Origin: Xenoacremonium recifei
Taxonomy: Eukaryota; Ascomycota; Sordariomycetes; Hypocreales; Nectriaceae
NCBI GenBank assembly: GCA_012184525.1
Contig: WOFQ01000001.1
Location: 2,604,001-2,668,000, forward strand
Direction: 5' to 3'
DNA length: 64,000 bases
Shown here: positions 10,919 through 21,905 of the stretch, in pieces
Position numbering within the stretch: the first letter of the stretch is position 1
How the letters are laid out: each line of letters starts with the position of its first letter
Position numbers and translations under genes: made by a program
The notes under the pieces: generated by a model
Databases searched by the model: none
Told to the model about the DNA's origin: nothing
Seen by the model: the letters and a program-made list of their open reading frames with translations, nothing else

Positions 10919-11981
10919 ATGGAGAGGGCTCTCAAGTCATGGGGTATTGCCGCCAGACTTCCATTGCTTATTGGCCAAGACTAACGAGATTACAGAGCTG
11001 GACAACAGTGTCCAGTTGGTCGATCCCAAACGTGACGCCCTTTACAACTACGATGCCGATGCCCAGAAGGCTTTCAACAATGCTGCACCGTGGAAAGAAG
11101 ACCCCCGCTACTTCAAGCATGTGCGCATCAGCGCCGTTGCTCTTATCAAGATGACTATGCATGCTCGCTCGGGCGGAGACCTCGAGGTTATGGGTTTGAT
11201 GCAAGGTCACATTGATGCCGAGACCTTCGTGGTCACCGATGCCTTCAGATTGCCGGTTGAGGGAACCGAAACGAGAGTCAATGCCCAGAACGAAGCGAAC
11301 GAATACTTGATTAGCTACCTCGCCAACTGCAGAGATCAGGGACGACAAGAGAACGCGGTGGGATGGTATCACAGCCACCCCGGCTACGGCTGCTGGCTCA
11401 GCGGGATCGACGTGGAGACACAGGCATTGCAACAACAATTTCAAGACCCCTTCCTCGCTGTTGTTATCGACCCTGATCGCACGATAAATGCTGGCAAAGT
11501 CGAAATCGGGGCCTTCCGGACGTACCCTCCGAACTACAAAGCAGATGGTCCGGGTTCAATCACTTCGGATGGCTTCCAGGGAGTGCCCCTTCACAAGGTC
11601 GAGGATTTCGGAGCCCATGCAAGTCGATACTACAGTCTTGAGATTTCGCATTACAAGAGTACGCTGGATACACACCTATTGGAGTTGCTCTGGCACAAAT
11701 ACTGGGTGCAGACGCTCAGCCAGGCACCGCTCTTCACAAATCGGGACTTCGGCAACAAACAATTGCTAGAACTTAGCAAAAGAATCCAGGAAGGCACCAC
11801 GAGTATCACCCGAGCTAGATCTGGTCAAGGGCTATCCATGCCCGGTTCAAAGGTGACGGACAAGATGGTGGAGAAGATTGCAAGGGATGCTGACTTGATT
11901 GCCACGAAAGAACGGTCCGGACTGATTGCTGGGCATGTCAAGGCAGAGCTGTTCAACGACCTAGTGAAGAAGGGAGAGTGA
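10919..11981 (+). CDS. csn5: COP9 signalosome subunit 5 (JAMM metalloprotease)
   Basis: Two exons, 10919-10943 and 10996-11981, encode 336 residues, the usual length for fungal Csn5. The 52-nt intron has an ACTAACG branch site, and splicing joins MERALKSW to ELDNSVQLVDPKRDALYNYD, matching the family's N-terminus. The MPN+ domain is intact: Glu72 in LEVMGLMQGH and the JAMM motif HSHPGYGCWLSGID with His134, His136 and Asp147 as zinc ligands. Csn5 is the catalytic subunit of the COP9 signalosome, which removes Nedd8 from cullins and so resets cullin-RING ubiquitin ligases. In filamentous fungi it affects development and light responses. It lies in tandem with the HET-like gene upstream. Confidence 0.97.
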
Positions 11982-12226
11982 TGATATTAACGTATGCATG
12001 GTCAACGGAATGCGTGCACGGCATGGATGGCGTTAAAGGATTTGAGAATGATGGAAAGGACGTCCTTCACTTTAAATCTACCAGAGTGAAAAGAATATTC
12101 ACGATGTCCACATTATTCACATTGCCCTCCAACAGAATTGACTTTCGCTAAAACTATCCATCTAGACAGGTTCTCGGTTGATTTACAGCATGCTGGACCA
12201 TAAAGCCTTCTTCACTTTGAAAGGGT

Positions 12227-13216
12227 CTACAGCTTTGCATCAGCCGGGATCGTCAGCATTCTCTTCACCCAACCCGACCTCGCCTCGTTGGATTGTCTGC
12301 TGATTGGATGTTGCGGAACCAAGGTGTCAAAGCAATGCCATCCTCCAGGCCAAACATGTAAATCTGCTTGCACACCTGCTGCCCAGAGTTTCTGCGCATA
12401 CTCCACAGCCTCGTCACGGAAAAGCTCAGCTGAGCCCGCGGAAATGAACGCTGGCGGGAGATTTGACACGTCGGTGGCCCTCGCAGGGGCTGCCAATGGG
12501 TTCACATTAGAGGTCTTGTAGGATGAGCCAAGGTAGGCCTTCCATGCCGTCTCGTTGGACCCTCGTGACCAGCTTCCCTCTTTGGCGAATTGGTAGCTGG
12601 AGTTGGTCTCATGTCGGTCATCCAGCATGGGGCTGTCGAGCAGCTGGGCGCAGATCTTGGGGCCATTGCGATCCCGAGCAAGAATTGTCATGTTAGTTGC
12701 CAGATTTCCGCCCGCGGACTGGCCGGCGACCATCAGATAGTTCGGGTTGATACCAAGCTCGCCCAGGTGGTCGCCAATCCACTTCAGCCCAGCGTAGCAG
12801 TCTTCCACGGGGGCAGGAAATGGATGCTCAGGTGCCAGACGGTACTCAACACTGATGCATACTGCGCCAGTTTCCTTGCCCCATTCCAAGACGTTCTTCA
12901 TGGCAGTGAAGCGGTTTCCACAGATCATACCGCCCATATGCATCCAGTAGATCCCGGGACGTCCTGTCCGAGATGGAGGGGCAGCCTTGGGGCGGAAGAT
13001 GGAGAGAATGACAGGGCCATTGGGCCCTGGAACTGAGCGTTCCTCGTGCGTGAAGGGCTCATTGCCAGCAAGAGTGAGCTCTAAATTCGCACCAGCATTC
13101 TGAGCATCGCGGAGAGCAGGGATGTGTTCGTCAAGCCAATCTGGAGGCGACGGGAAGGTAGCGAGCACAGTCGCAAACTCGGGGTCAAAGGGAGGCTTGG
13201 GGATTTCTGCTGGCAT
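12227..13216 (-). CDS. Alpha/beta hydrolase fold-3 (HSL-family esterase/lipase-like)
   Basis: A single exon encodes 329 residues. The nucleophile elbow is GQSAGG, close to the GDSAGG of the hormone-sensitive-lipase family. The oxyanion-hole motif, normally HGGG, reads HMGG (YWMHMGGMICGNR), an unusual substitution. The likely catalytic acid lies in the block AGSAELFRDE, where Glu may replace the usual Asp, and the histidine is in GGWHCFD near the C-terminus. No signal peptide is present, so the enzyme is probably cytosolic. Its substrate is unknown; relatives hydrolyse short-chain esters and small lactones or carbamates. It is convergent with csn5 and has several CGG inverted repeats about 180-260 bp upstream of its ATG. 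Confidence 0.88.
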   Translation of the reverse strand: MPAEIPKPPFDPEFATVLATFPSPPDWLDEHIPALRDAQNAGANLELTLAGNEPFTHEERSVPGPNGPVILSIFRPKAAPPSRTGRPGIYWMHMGGMICGNRFTAMKNVLEWGKETGAVCISVEYRLAPEHPFPAPVEDCYAGLKWIGDHLGELGINPNYLMVAGQSAGGNLATNMTILARDRNGPKICAQLLDSPMLDDRHETNSSYQFAKEGSWSRGSNETAWKAYLGSSYKTSNVNPLAAPARATDVSNLPPAFISAGSAELFRDEAVEYAQKLWAAGVQADLHVWPGGWHCFDTLVPQHPISRQSNEARSGWVKRMLTIPADAKL

Positions 13217-15866
13217 GATGAGTAGTTACGAACGCCTTGGCAAGAATCTCTCCTCTATGCGTTTCGATGTTGAACGGAAAATGGTCGAGTTCAAACTTCT
13301 AAAAGAAATTGGGCGGAGCTTTGAGCTTTACAAGTCCGCAACCCCATGATTTCTCCGCATTTTACCTTATCTGAAAGAGATCTAGGCGATGCAGGGTCCC
13401 GGATGTTCCGGTCTGGGGTCAGTTTCTACCGAAGAACCTCGGGTTTCCGGGTGTTGAGATACGGAGGCGCGTCCGGAGAAGTGGGGACAGTGCCTCCGAG
13501 ATTCCCAAAACCCGGGGCCGTCAAGCACAAGAGAGACCCTTTATTTCAGACGGAGAAATATAGAAGAGTCTTAGACACTCTCATATTATTTTCACCTCCC
13601 TTTGAAACGCCTTTCCGTATCGATACGTGAGTTAGAATTGTTGTCTACCTTCACATACGTTGTCCCCGGAAAACCTCTTCCGTAGCCCGGAACTTGGCCT
13701 TACCCTAGATATTGAATTTTACGTTCATCGGGGAAAGTTCCAGCTCCTGTAGGTGAATTTGATGTGCCTGGATATTCTGAATATTGGAACACTTCGTGGC
13801 TAGGGCAACGGTTTCAATTAAATTGAGACACCACTGTTCGGCCTGATCCTGCGATCATCCCATGTCTTAGTTTGCCTGCTGCAAGCAAGGTTCAACTATC
13901 CCGAGTGCCTAACCGCAAACGAGATATTCGGCATGTTTGAAGGGTTTCCCAGTGCGACGGTACAATTGGCAGGGTTTGTGTGTTAAGATCGAAAGAAACG
14001 AGCCCAAAGAGGCGCATCGGCAGTTGCATCGCAGTACCGACGCCCCGACTGGAGGGACTTCCCGGAATCGAGCCGAATTCGGCGATGCTCACAGACGAGC
14101 ATTGCCTGAACAGGGCGCCTCCCACCGATTTCAGATGTTCGTCTCGGCCCAACTTGAAGTTTGACAAAACCAAGAGGCCGCGTTTAGACACGTAATCACC
14201 AGGTCCTGTTCCATCTGGTCCAGAGCAGGTCTCTACCAGGAAAGCGTCAGAGGAGCAGGTCCAAGCATCCAAGAAACCAGATCTAGACTGCATGATGCGA
14301 TCAGTGGCTCAAAGTCTGGGGCACATTAATTTCAAGACAGCTCCAGGCCGGCCCCATCTCGACAAGCTAGCTGGTACAAAGTACTATTCATGGAACGAAG
14401 CACCACTAGGAATTGAGTGCTGGTCTGGATTGACAGCAGGTATCCCATTAGCAGTGTGCCTGCTCCAGCTGGCCATGGCCCACTAGCTGCCGCAAAAGGC
14501 ACTAAGCTTCAGCGGAGCTTTTCAGCGCGTATCCACTCTTGACCAACGGCTGACGTCATGGATCGTTCATCGCCAGTGCTTGTGAAAGCTTCTGCAGTCG
14601 TCACGACAATTCCTGGACGATCATCGCGAGAAAGGTGGAGGAAATGTTCCTGGACGAGGTTGACAGGGGAACATCACAACTGTGACAGGTAACCGTTCTC
14701 CATGAGGATGACGATTGAGGCCAGTGGACAGAGATAAGGGTCGTGATGAGGTAGGAGCGCTGGAGCGAGGTGGGTGGGCAGGAGCTCAGACGACGGGAGG
14801 AAGGCACGACGGGAGCCAAGAAGGAGGCACGTGAAGGATGAGATCAATTGGCAAGTTTCTTCCACATGCATCATGGATCATCGCCAATAGTCGACCCTCT
14901 GGACCTCTCGAGGGAGATGGGCTGATGAAATGGCCGGCGCATCGATGGACCATTCCAGCCAAGGCCTTGGCCAGGACCCCAAGGGCGCTCATCTCTGGGG
15001 TCTCCCATGTCTGAGTTTCGGTAGACACGCACGACAGGCACGCCACCGAAGCCATCGAGCCAGACACTGGCACATGGGCACGATGACGACAGGAGTCGAG
15101 AACAACGGCAGACAGACAGACAGGCACCGAGACAATTGGCTGAGGACCATTTCCCCCTGGTGCCGCGAGCGATTGGTACAGGGAAGCTGGCACCGGCGCC
15201 GGCCAGGCCACTCACTCGGTGAGACATCCATTCGTCTCTGGGCCATCCGTGGCAGGGCAACACAGAGACAACCGTGCTCGGCGACCAGCTGGCTGGACGG
15301 CTAGCAAGGCTCTCGCAAACGGGATGGGATGTGAGATCACCGATCGCAGTCCCCCCTCCGGCCCTCCAACCAGGCAATTTTGGCGCTGCTCCCAGTCTTC
15401 CCTGTCTAGGAAGCAAACCGTCTGCTTGTGGTCTGCGTTCAGACTCCAGCTGGCCGTTTGCCTTAGTAACTTGCATCCGGACTTGATTGACCAGGCGATG
15501 ACGTACTCGAACATCACTGCTCGCCCTTCCCCAACGTCACTCACTTCAAGCTTCCCTACTAGACCCAGGTAGTGAGACGGTGCTGTCTCCCGCAAAGTAT
15601 ATGTAAACGCCTTCTCGACAACCTCGTTTCATCTCGATTTCCTCTTTTCCTCCTCAGACCTACAAGCTTTCTTGGTTATACTGAATGTATCATATACCCC
15701 CAAGAATCTAATACCCCAGCAATCTCCTTTTGATACCCCCCCCTTTCGATACACTCTCGTCGCACTACCCATTGATTCAGCATATTAATCAATTCTGCGA
15801 TCTCCTCTCTCTCGACGACACTACTACACGCCGCCCATCGATCTCTAATACGAAACTTCCGTCACC
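13217..15866. other. Divergent intergenic region with a CT-rich leader before the HAM1-like gene
   Basis: This 2.65 kb holds the hydrolase promoter on the left and, from about 15600, a strongly CT-rich stretch that is the probable transcription start and leader of the gene at 15867. A short GACA tandem run occurs near 15111-15123. I see no convincing gene here. Confidence 0.5.
13399..13475. promoter_or_regulatory. Cluster of CGG/CCG inverted repeats, possible Zn2Cys6 factor sites
   Basis: Three inverted half-site pairs lie within 77 bp: CCGGATGTTCCGG at 13399-13411, CGGGTTTCCGG at 13440-13450 and CGGAGGCGCGTCCG at 13462-13475. Fungal zinc-cluster activators bind CGG triplets in such arrangements. 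The cluster is 180-260 bp upstream of the hydrolase start on the minus strand and much further from the plus-strand gene at 15867. Assignment to a regulator is inference. Confidence 0.35.
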
Positions 15867-18514
15867 ATGTCGACCAACGTCAACCGACCGACGGATATCA
15901 AGCAGAAGGAGGCGGATGTTAACCGCAAGCTTCAGCTCTATGGAATCGTCAGCGCTTTCCAGAACGGCAAAGTTCCCTCGGTACGTTCGAAGCGCACACG
16001 ACCATCAGATCCTACAAGCATCAACTAACAAATTTCAAGAACGAGCAAATCGACGTCGCCCTCAACAGCTTCTTGAACTCCAAGGCTCTGTCAAACCCTC
16101 CAGAGAAGCTTTCAGCTGAGGGCAAGGTGCTCGTCGAAGATACCCGGGAGGTTGTGAAGCAGGCCAAATACCTGTTGCTGTCGAAGAACGAGGGCAACCT
16201 GATCCAAGACTTCATCTGGCAAACGACTCAGTTTGATCCCAAGAGCGTCAGTAGCCCTAACGCGCCTATTGGCAAGGATGCGGCCAAGCAGGATGGCGAG
16301 GATGCCCTGTCGGGTCTGAGGACCCTGGGAACGCTTCTCATCACCAACGGCCAGTTCCGCAAGCTTCGTAAGTCGCAAAAAGCAATTTTCGAAGATGAAA
16401 TCTAGTATACTAACGATTGGGCTCCAGTGAGTGACGCTACCATCCTCCTCCGGGACATGGCTGGCGACGCTGCCACCAATGCCGCCACTCGTGTTCGTCC
16501 CTCTGACGAACAGCTTGCCCAGATGGACAGGCCTGCAGAGGACAACACCTGGCACGAGAAGCCTGACTTCTCCAAGGACAATCTCCGCAGCCAGGCTAAG
16601 GGTCTGTACGGCGGTGATGCCAAGAAGGATGCCAAAGACACCGCGGCTGCCGGTATCGATGCTGCCGTCCCAGAGAGCTCAGGCGGCTCTGTTGACCCTG
16701 TCTCTGGACTCAAGGCCGCCAAGGATGTCGCCAACGACAAAGTTGACAGCAATGCCCCCGAGAAGAAGAAGGACATTCTCGAGCGCAACGAGGAGTACCG
16801 CCGCCGTGCGCGCGAGTACTTCGACAAGAAGATGCCCCAGGAGCGCAAGGACCAGACCATTTGGCGCCTCAAGAAGATGATTCTTGAGTGCCAGCAGCAT
16901 CCTGACTACTCCGAGGCTATCCAGACCCTCCTTCGTCTTGCCGAGACCTACGGCGGTCATGGCCGCGCCCTTGGTGCTGACTCCGCTGGCTCTGCCAAGG
17001 AGGCTCGAAGCGGCTTTGCCGCCGCTGAGGCTGACTTGCGAACGCTGATCGAGCGATTTGCCAACGGCACTTCTACCTCAGACCTCTGGGCATCCATTGG
17101 CCAGATCTACAAGGATGCCGACCAAGACGAGGAGCTCAGAAACTGGTTCAAGTCTATGGACAGCTACATCCGCCGTTGCTTGCTTGAGCAGGGCTACATC
17201 CTTGAGGACGCGTCTACCCAGGAATGGGACAGACTGTACGACAAGGGCAAATACCTTCTCCGTGAGAAGTACCGCGGGCACACCGACCACGTCATTGACG
17301 AGACCAAGTTCCTTGCCGACCAGTTCGACAAGGATCCCCAGAACAAGGCCTTCGCTCAGTCTCTCCAGAAGCTGTTCAACGACCTTGGTAACGATGAGAA
17401 TGGCAAGGCCGTATTCAAGCCTCATCTGGTCAAGGATCTTACTGAGGTCATCATCCCAGCCATTATGGAGAACACGGCTTACATCCCCATTCCTCGCATT
17501 GAGTACCAGGATCCTCAGTTCGATGCCATCATCGAGAACCTTGTCCTTGAGAGCGACAACTTCATGCCCAATGTCTTGGAGATGAACAGCGAGCACAACT
17601 TCCGCTGGGGCCGCAAGAAGATTGCCAGCAAGAACCACCAGACTATCGAGGTCAGTGTTGCTGGTATCCAGATGGACCTTCGCGATGTGAGCTACCACAT
17701 CAAGCGTAAGGAGGGCTTCCCTGGCATCACCGACACTGGTGTCATGGATATCCTCCTCCCCGGCGACGGATTCTCCTTCAAGATGAAGGTGTCCACGGCC
17801 GATAAGAAGGACAGCCAGACTTTCTTCAAGGTTGACAAGGTTGACGTCGACGTGAAGAAGTTGAAGATTAAGCTCAAGAAGTCCAACTACAAGCTTCTCT
17901 TCAACCTCTTCAAGCCGTTCATGCTTAAGGTTCTCCGACCTCCCATGCAGAAGGCTATCGAAAAGGCCATCAAGGACGAGTGCAACAAGTTTGACAACGT
18001 TCTGTATCAAATCAAGCTTGAGGCTGATCGAGCCAAGGATGAGGCCAAGAGCGACCCCGCCGAGGCTCCCAACGTTTACAAGCGTTACTACAACGCCGCC
18101 CAGGCTCGCATCACGCGAAAGAAGGAGGCGGCCAAGGATACCGTCCAGGATAAGAAGGTCAACATGGCCATCACCAAGGAAGACAGCATCTTCCCCAACA
18201 TCCACCTCCCTGGTGGCATCAGCTCCAAGGCCACTGAGTACAAGGAACTTGCCCGCAAGGGCGAGAAGTGGGAGAGCCCTGTCTTCTCCATCGGCTCGGC
18301 CAAGACGAGCAGTGACATTCCCTCTGCTCCCAAGATTGAGAAGAAGCCTCACGCCGTTTCCAATGGTAACGGCCACACCAATGGTGCCTTGAACGGCAAC
18401 GGTGCTCTGAATGGCAATGGTGCCCTCAACGGCAACGGTGCTTTGAACGGTAACGGTTACCAAAAGACTGGTAACGGTACCGTCCCCAGCACAGGTCTCG
18501 TCAACTCTGTCTAA
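15867..18514 (+). CDS. HAM1-like protein (DUF5923/DUF4449), BPI/SMP-like lipid-binding fold expected
   Basis: Exons 15867-15980, 16040-16367 and 16428-18514 encode 842 residues. Both introns have good donors and acceptors, and the second carries a CTAACG branch site. The N-terminal two thirds match the fungal HAM1-like N-terminal (DUF5923) family, with long amphipathic helices. The region from about residue 600 matches the HAM1-like C-terminal (DUF4449) domain, with mixed strands such as HQTIEVSVAGIQMDLRDVSY and a Lys-rich stretch. The family is thought to share a lipid-binding fold, but its role is not established. The C-terminal tail has four near-exact GALNGN repeats. Codon use is strongly biased to C/G-ending codons, which suggests high expression. 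Confidence 0.85.
18383..18454 (+). repeat. 18-bp tandem repeat coding for (GALNGN)4
   Basis: Four consecutive 18-bp units at 18383-18400, 18401-18418, 18419-18436 and 18437-18454 each encode GALNGN near the C-terminus of the HAM1-like protein. The units differ only at synonymous positions, so the peptide rather than the DNA has been kept constant. Confidence 0.9.
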
Positions 18515-19250
18515 GAGTTTGTTTTATGATGTTGAAGGTTCTGTAGGAAAGAGAAGAAAGAGCTAGATTTTGCGCGACGGTTTTCCTTTGTTATACTCGA
18601 ATTAGGATTTTCTTGATACCAGGATGGTTGTTAGGAACACGGCATGAACCAGAGGCCGTGATGAAAACGGATTGGGCGGATGTCAAAAACGACTGTTTCC
18701 TTTGTTACAACTAATATGTGCTGTATTGTACAAGTATAATTGATTTGTTCTTCAACTGAAATTGTTTCACCCTTTGGGCAGCTTGTAGTCTCATCCTTGG
18801 TTGTTTGCTAGAACTTTGCCTGCTCGTGTAAACTGATGATGAGCATGCGCGCAGGGCAAGCATGCGTGATTCACTTTTCTTCCTCACACTTATCTTTTAC
18901 GCGTAAATTTGCGCGTATGAACCGTCGGGAGCACCGGGGGCACCTCGTGATTGAGGAGCTTCGCACATGTCGACAGTGAGATGACATTTAGCAGCTTTAG
19001 GCAATGTTGCAACTGGTAGGTGGGGTTTCGATGAGCTGCAGGGGTGACTAAGTCGCTAAACCACGGGGGCGCTAATCTCACCTGAGAAGCCTACGTGACG
19101 ACATCAGTTGCTCCTTTCACAGCCGAAAACTGGCCTGGATGGTGGTGGTGGCCATCCTGAGGCCAGCCTGATTATTCACATAATATTCTCCCTTCCTTGT
19201 CCAAAGTCGCCTTCTCCCTTCCCCGACCCTATGAAGCCAAATCGCCCATC
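18515..19250. other. Intergenic region between two plus-strand genes
   Basis: This holds an AT-rich 3' flank of the HAM1-like gene and the promoter of the PX-associated gene. No further gene is visible. Confidence 0.5.
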
Positions 19251-21534
19251 ATGACAGCTGCGCCTCTCACTCCGCAGCAGACGCACGCCCTGTTCGACAT
19301 TCTCACTCACTATGAGACCTACGCGGAAATCCAGGCCTTCAAATACCCCGACGCAGTAACGAGCTATGGGTTCCCGTTTGTTCGGGAGACGGTGATTCCA
19401 GCTGGAGGATGGAAGAGTGCAATCACCACGCCTGCCAGCTCAGCGCCAGGCACGCCCCGAGTCAGGACTCCCGTGCCGCCGACATCCGCTGCCGGCTCCG
19501 AGAAGAACAGCTTTGAGGATTTGCCTGAAGACGATGATGAATCACCGTCCACTTCACCGCTTCTGCAGAAGCTCTTGACGAAATTCGTCCTTCGACTGCC
19601 TGGCGTGAAAAACTTGCCCAGGGAGTTCTGGGCTGTGCGAGTGCAGGGCCTGCTGGCGCGGCTGGGCGATGCGGACTTCTCGGAGAGCTACGACAAGGGG
19701 GCGTTGGGAACGAGGATCGTTCTCGCAACTGGATCAAGCGGTCTGATTGAGATGATTGGCCGAGGACTCTTGGGTGGTGTCAGGAAGAGGGTGTCAGACG
19801 AAAAGAAGGATCAAAGCAAATACGACCAAAGCGATGCAGAGGACCTGGCGAGAGCTTGGGACGATGTGGTTGACGGCTTGGTATATGGAAACTTGGTCGA
19901 CGACATGTTCGATCATCTCTCCAAGACAGATGACTTGGAGGGTCACTCACCGGCCGTCAAGGCAGCGGCTCAATATGCCATCGTTCAGTAGGTCTTTGCG
20001 CGTTCATCACATTTTCTGGGCAGCATCATCTGACTTACTTAGCTTGGCGACTTTTCTTCATCACATCTTGATCATATCTCCTGAGGGCCAATACCTCCTC
20101 AAACTTCTCGAAAACGTCCATAACCTGATTCCTTACAAGATGGTCAAACAGACTCTGCGATATGGCAATGCAGCAACCATGGTGAACGCTATGATGCGAC
20201 TTCTTCTGGCCAAATTAAGTGTTACAAGCGTCACAAACTGGATGGGCTTGACAGCAAACGCTGACGATGGCATGAACCTGCTTCAAAGGATCATCTCCAT
20301 GGTGTTAGCATGGGACGCCGGCGAGTTCCGCAAGACCGCTGAGAAGATCGTAAAGTCAAAAGACCGTCCCAGTGACGACATGCTTCAAGCAATCCGGCAA
20401 CATATATCACAGGACCGGGCTGAACACGAAACTGTGCGAAAGGCCAGCGAAGAGCACTCTCAGTCGATCATTATAGCCATATTCAACGCAACCAACCCGA
20501 AACTCACAGATTCTTTGACTGAGCAGAAACACACCCAGTGCCTCGACTATTACTCTGCTCTCCTCTCGGCACGAGATCGTGACAATCTTGCTGCTGTCTT
20601 TTGTCGCCAAACGCCGGATCTTTTCACTGCCATGATGAAGGATCTCATCGCGGCCTACGACCCCTTAATCCGGACAGTTCATGCCGGAGTCGATCTCCGT
20701 GAGCATCTCGAAGCAGGCCAGGCTTTTATCGATGATTTCATCAAAACAAGCAAGCCGAAGAAAGCGGAGACAGGCACATCAACACCACTGGGGAGCGTTC
20801 GATCCATGTTCTCCAGTGAGGCTCCTAGTCCAGAGAAGATGGCGAGTGTTGATGACTACGTTGATCTCTTGATGCGAAACAGGCACCTTATGTATAAGTG
20901 GGTTCATGCGGTGGCCTCAAAGTGTCCAGATGTGTGGGAGGAGATGAGGGAGTGGTCAAAAGAGGTCATCGTTCACTTCAGAGAAGTTGAGGCTTCGAAG
21001 GGTGGAAATGCTGGGAGTGAAGAAACTCAAGATTCCGAGACGAAACCGGATTCCGAGAGCAAGCACGAGGGTACGAATGCAGGTGAAGCAAAAGCTATGG
21101 AACAACATCTGAACGAGCTTTTCCAATCGCTCCCTCCAAGCGCTCAGCCCCCTATGGTCTCCGCCCTCAACTCGCACTCAGAATATCTCACATCCCTTCA
21201 CAACCTCTCGCTCACCCACCTTCAAAGAATTATCGACAACACAACTCCCGACACCAATGCGATGGACGGCCCAGGAGTCTATCTCGCACGATGGCAAGCG
21301 CTGCTCGATTCTACACAAATCACTCCCGCGACCCCTAGCGGAACCATCCGACGAGGCAAAGACGTCAAAAATGCCCTTACGATGGGCAAAACGGTCGTTC
21401 CTGGGTCGGTGAAGGCGAGGGAGCTGGCACTGGAACAGATTAGCGAGGGCATTGAAGCGCCAAACGTAGATGTCGTTGTGAAAGAATTGGGAGGTGGGTT
21501 CAAGGAGCTTCTCCAGGGGTTAGGGCAGCGGTGA
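19251..21534 (+). CDS. PX-associated/DUF3818 protein
   Basis: Exons 19251-19987 and 20043-21534, joined across a 55-nt intron with a CTGAC branch site, encode 742 residues. The first 130 residues match the PX-associated PXB domain (LTPQQTHALFDILTHYETYA and FPFVRETVIP). A DUF3818 block follows around residues 240-430 (HHILIISPEGQYLLKLLENV, and NWMGLTANADDGMNLLQ). The middle is acidic and Ser-rich. The yeast relative Ypr097w also carries a PX phosphoinositide-binding domain, but I cannot find one here. A peripheral membrane or lipid-related role is likely from the family, but no specific function is known. The start is the first ATG in frame; the frame is open for 18 codons upstream without another ATG. 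Confidence 0.85.
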
Positions 21535-21905
21535 CGTGTATTTCATGTGCCTGAACTGGGCGGATAGGGGCGTTATAGGTTCGGCTTTGATGGGTATAGA
21601 GGCCGGTGCAAGGAGAGAGGGTACAGGCACGGGCGTAGAACTGGATTCAGCTCCTTGAGTAGAATTAAAGATATAAATTCATAAGTCTGCAATTCCTTTT
21701 GGTGTTCTTAAGCTAAGTAAGACCCCCGAACCAAGCCGTCAAGTTGTCAAGACTAGTCAACTTCATTTTCACAGCAGTGCTAAAGATCGGAATTCGCGTG
21801 AATACCACTTCCAACGCGTTTATATTACGCGCTTGCCCTCCGGGACGGGCTTTCAACCTCCATGTGAGTTCCTGAGGATGGTCCTCCGTCCGAGAATCTC
21901 GGCAC

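Noticed and set aside
17078..18463. Antisense 461-codon frame across the HAM1-like gene
   Set aside because: It mirrors the strongly biased codons of the sense gene and yields a Leu/Val-rich repetitive product; the sense protein is clearly conserved.
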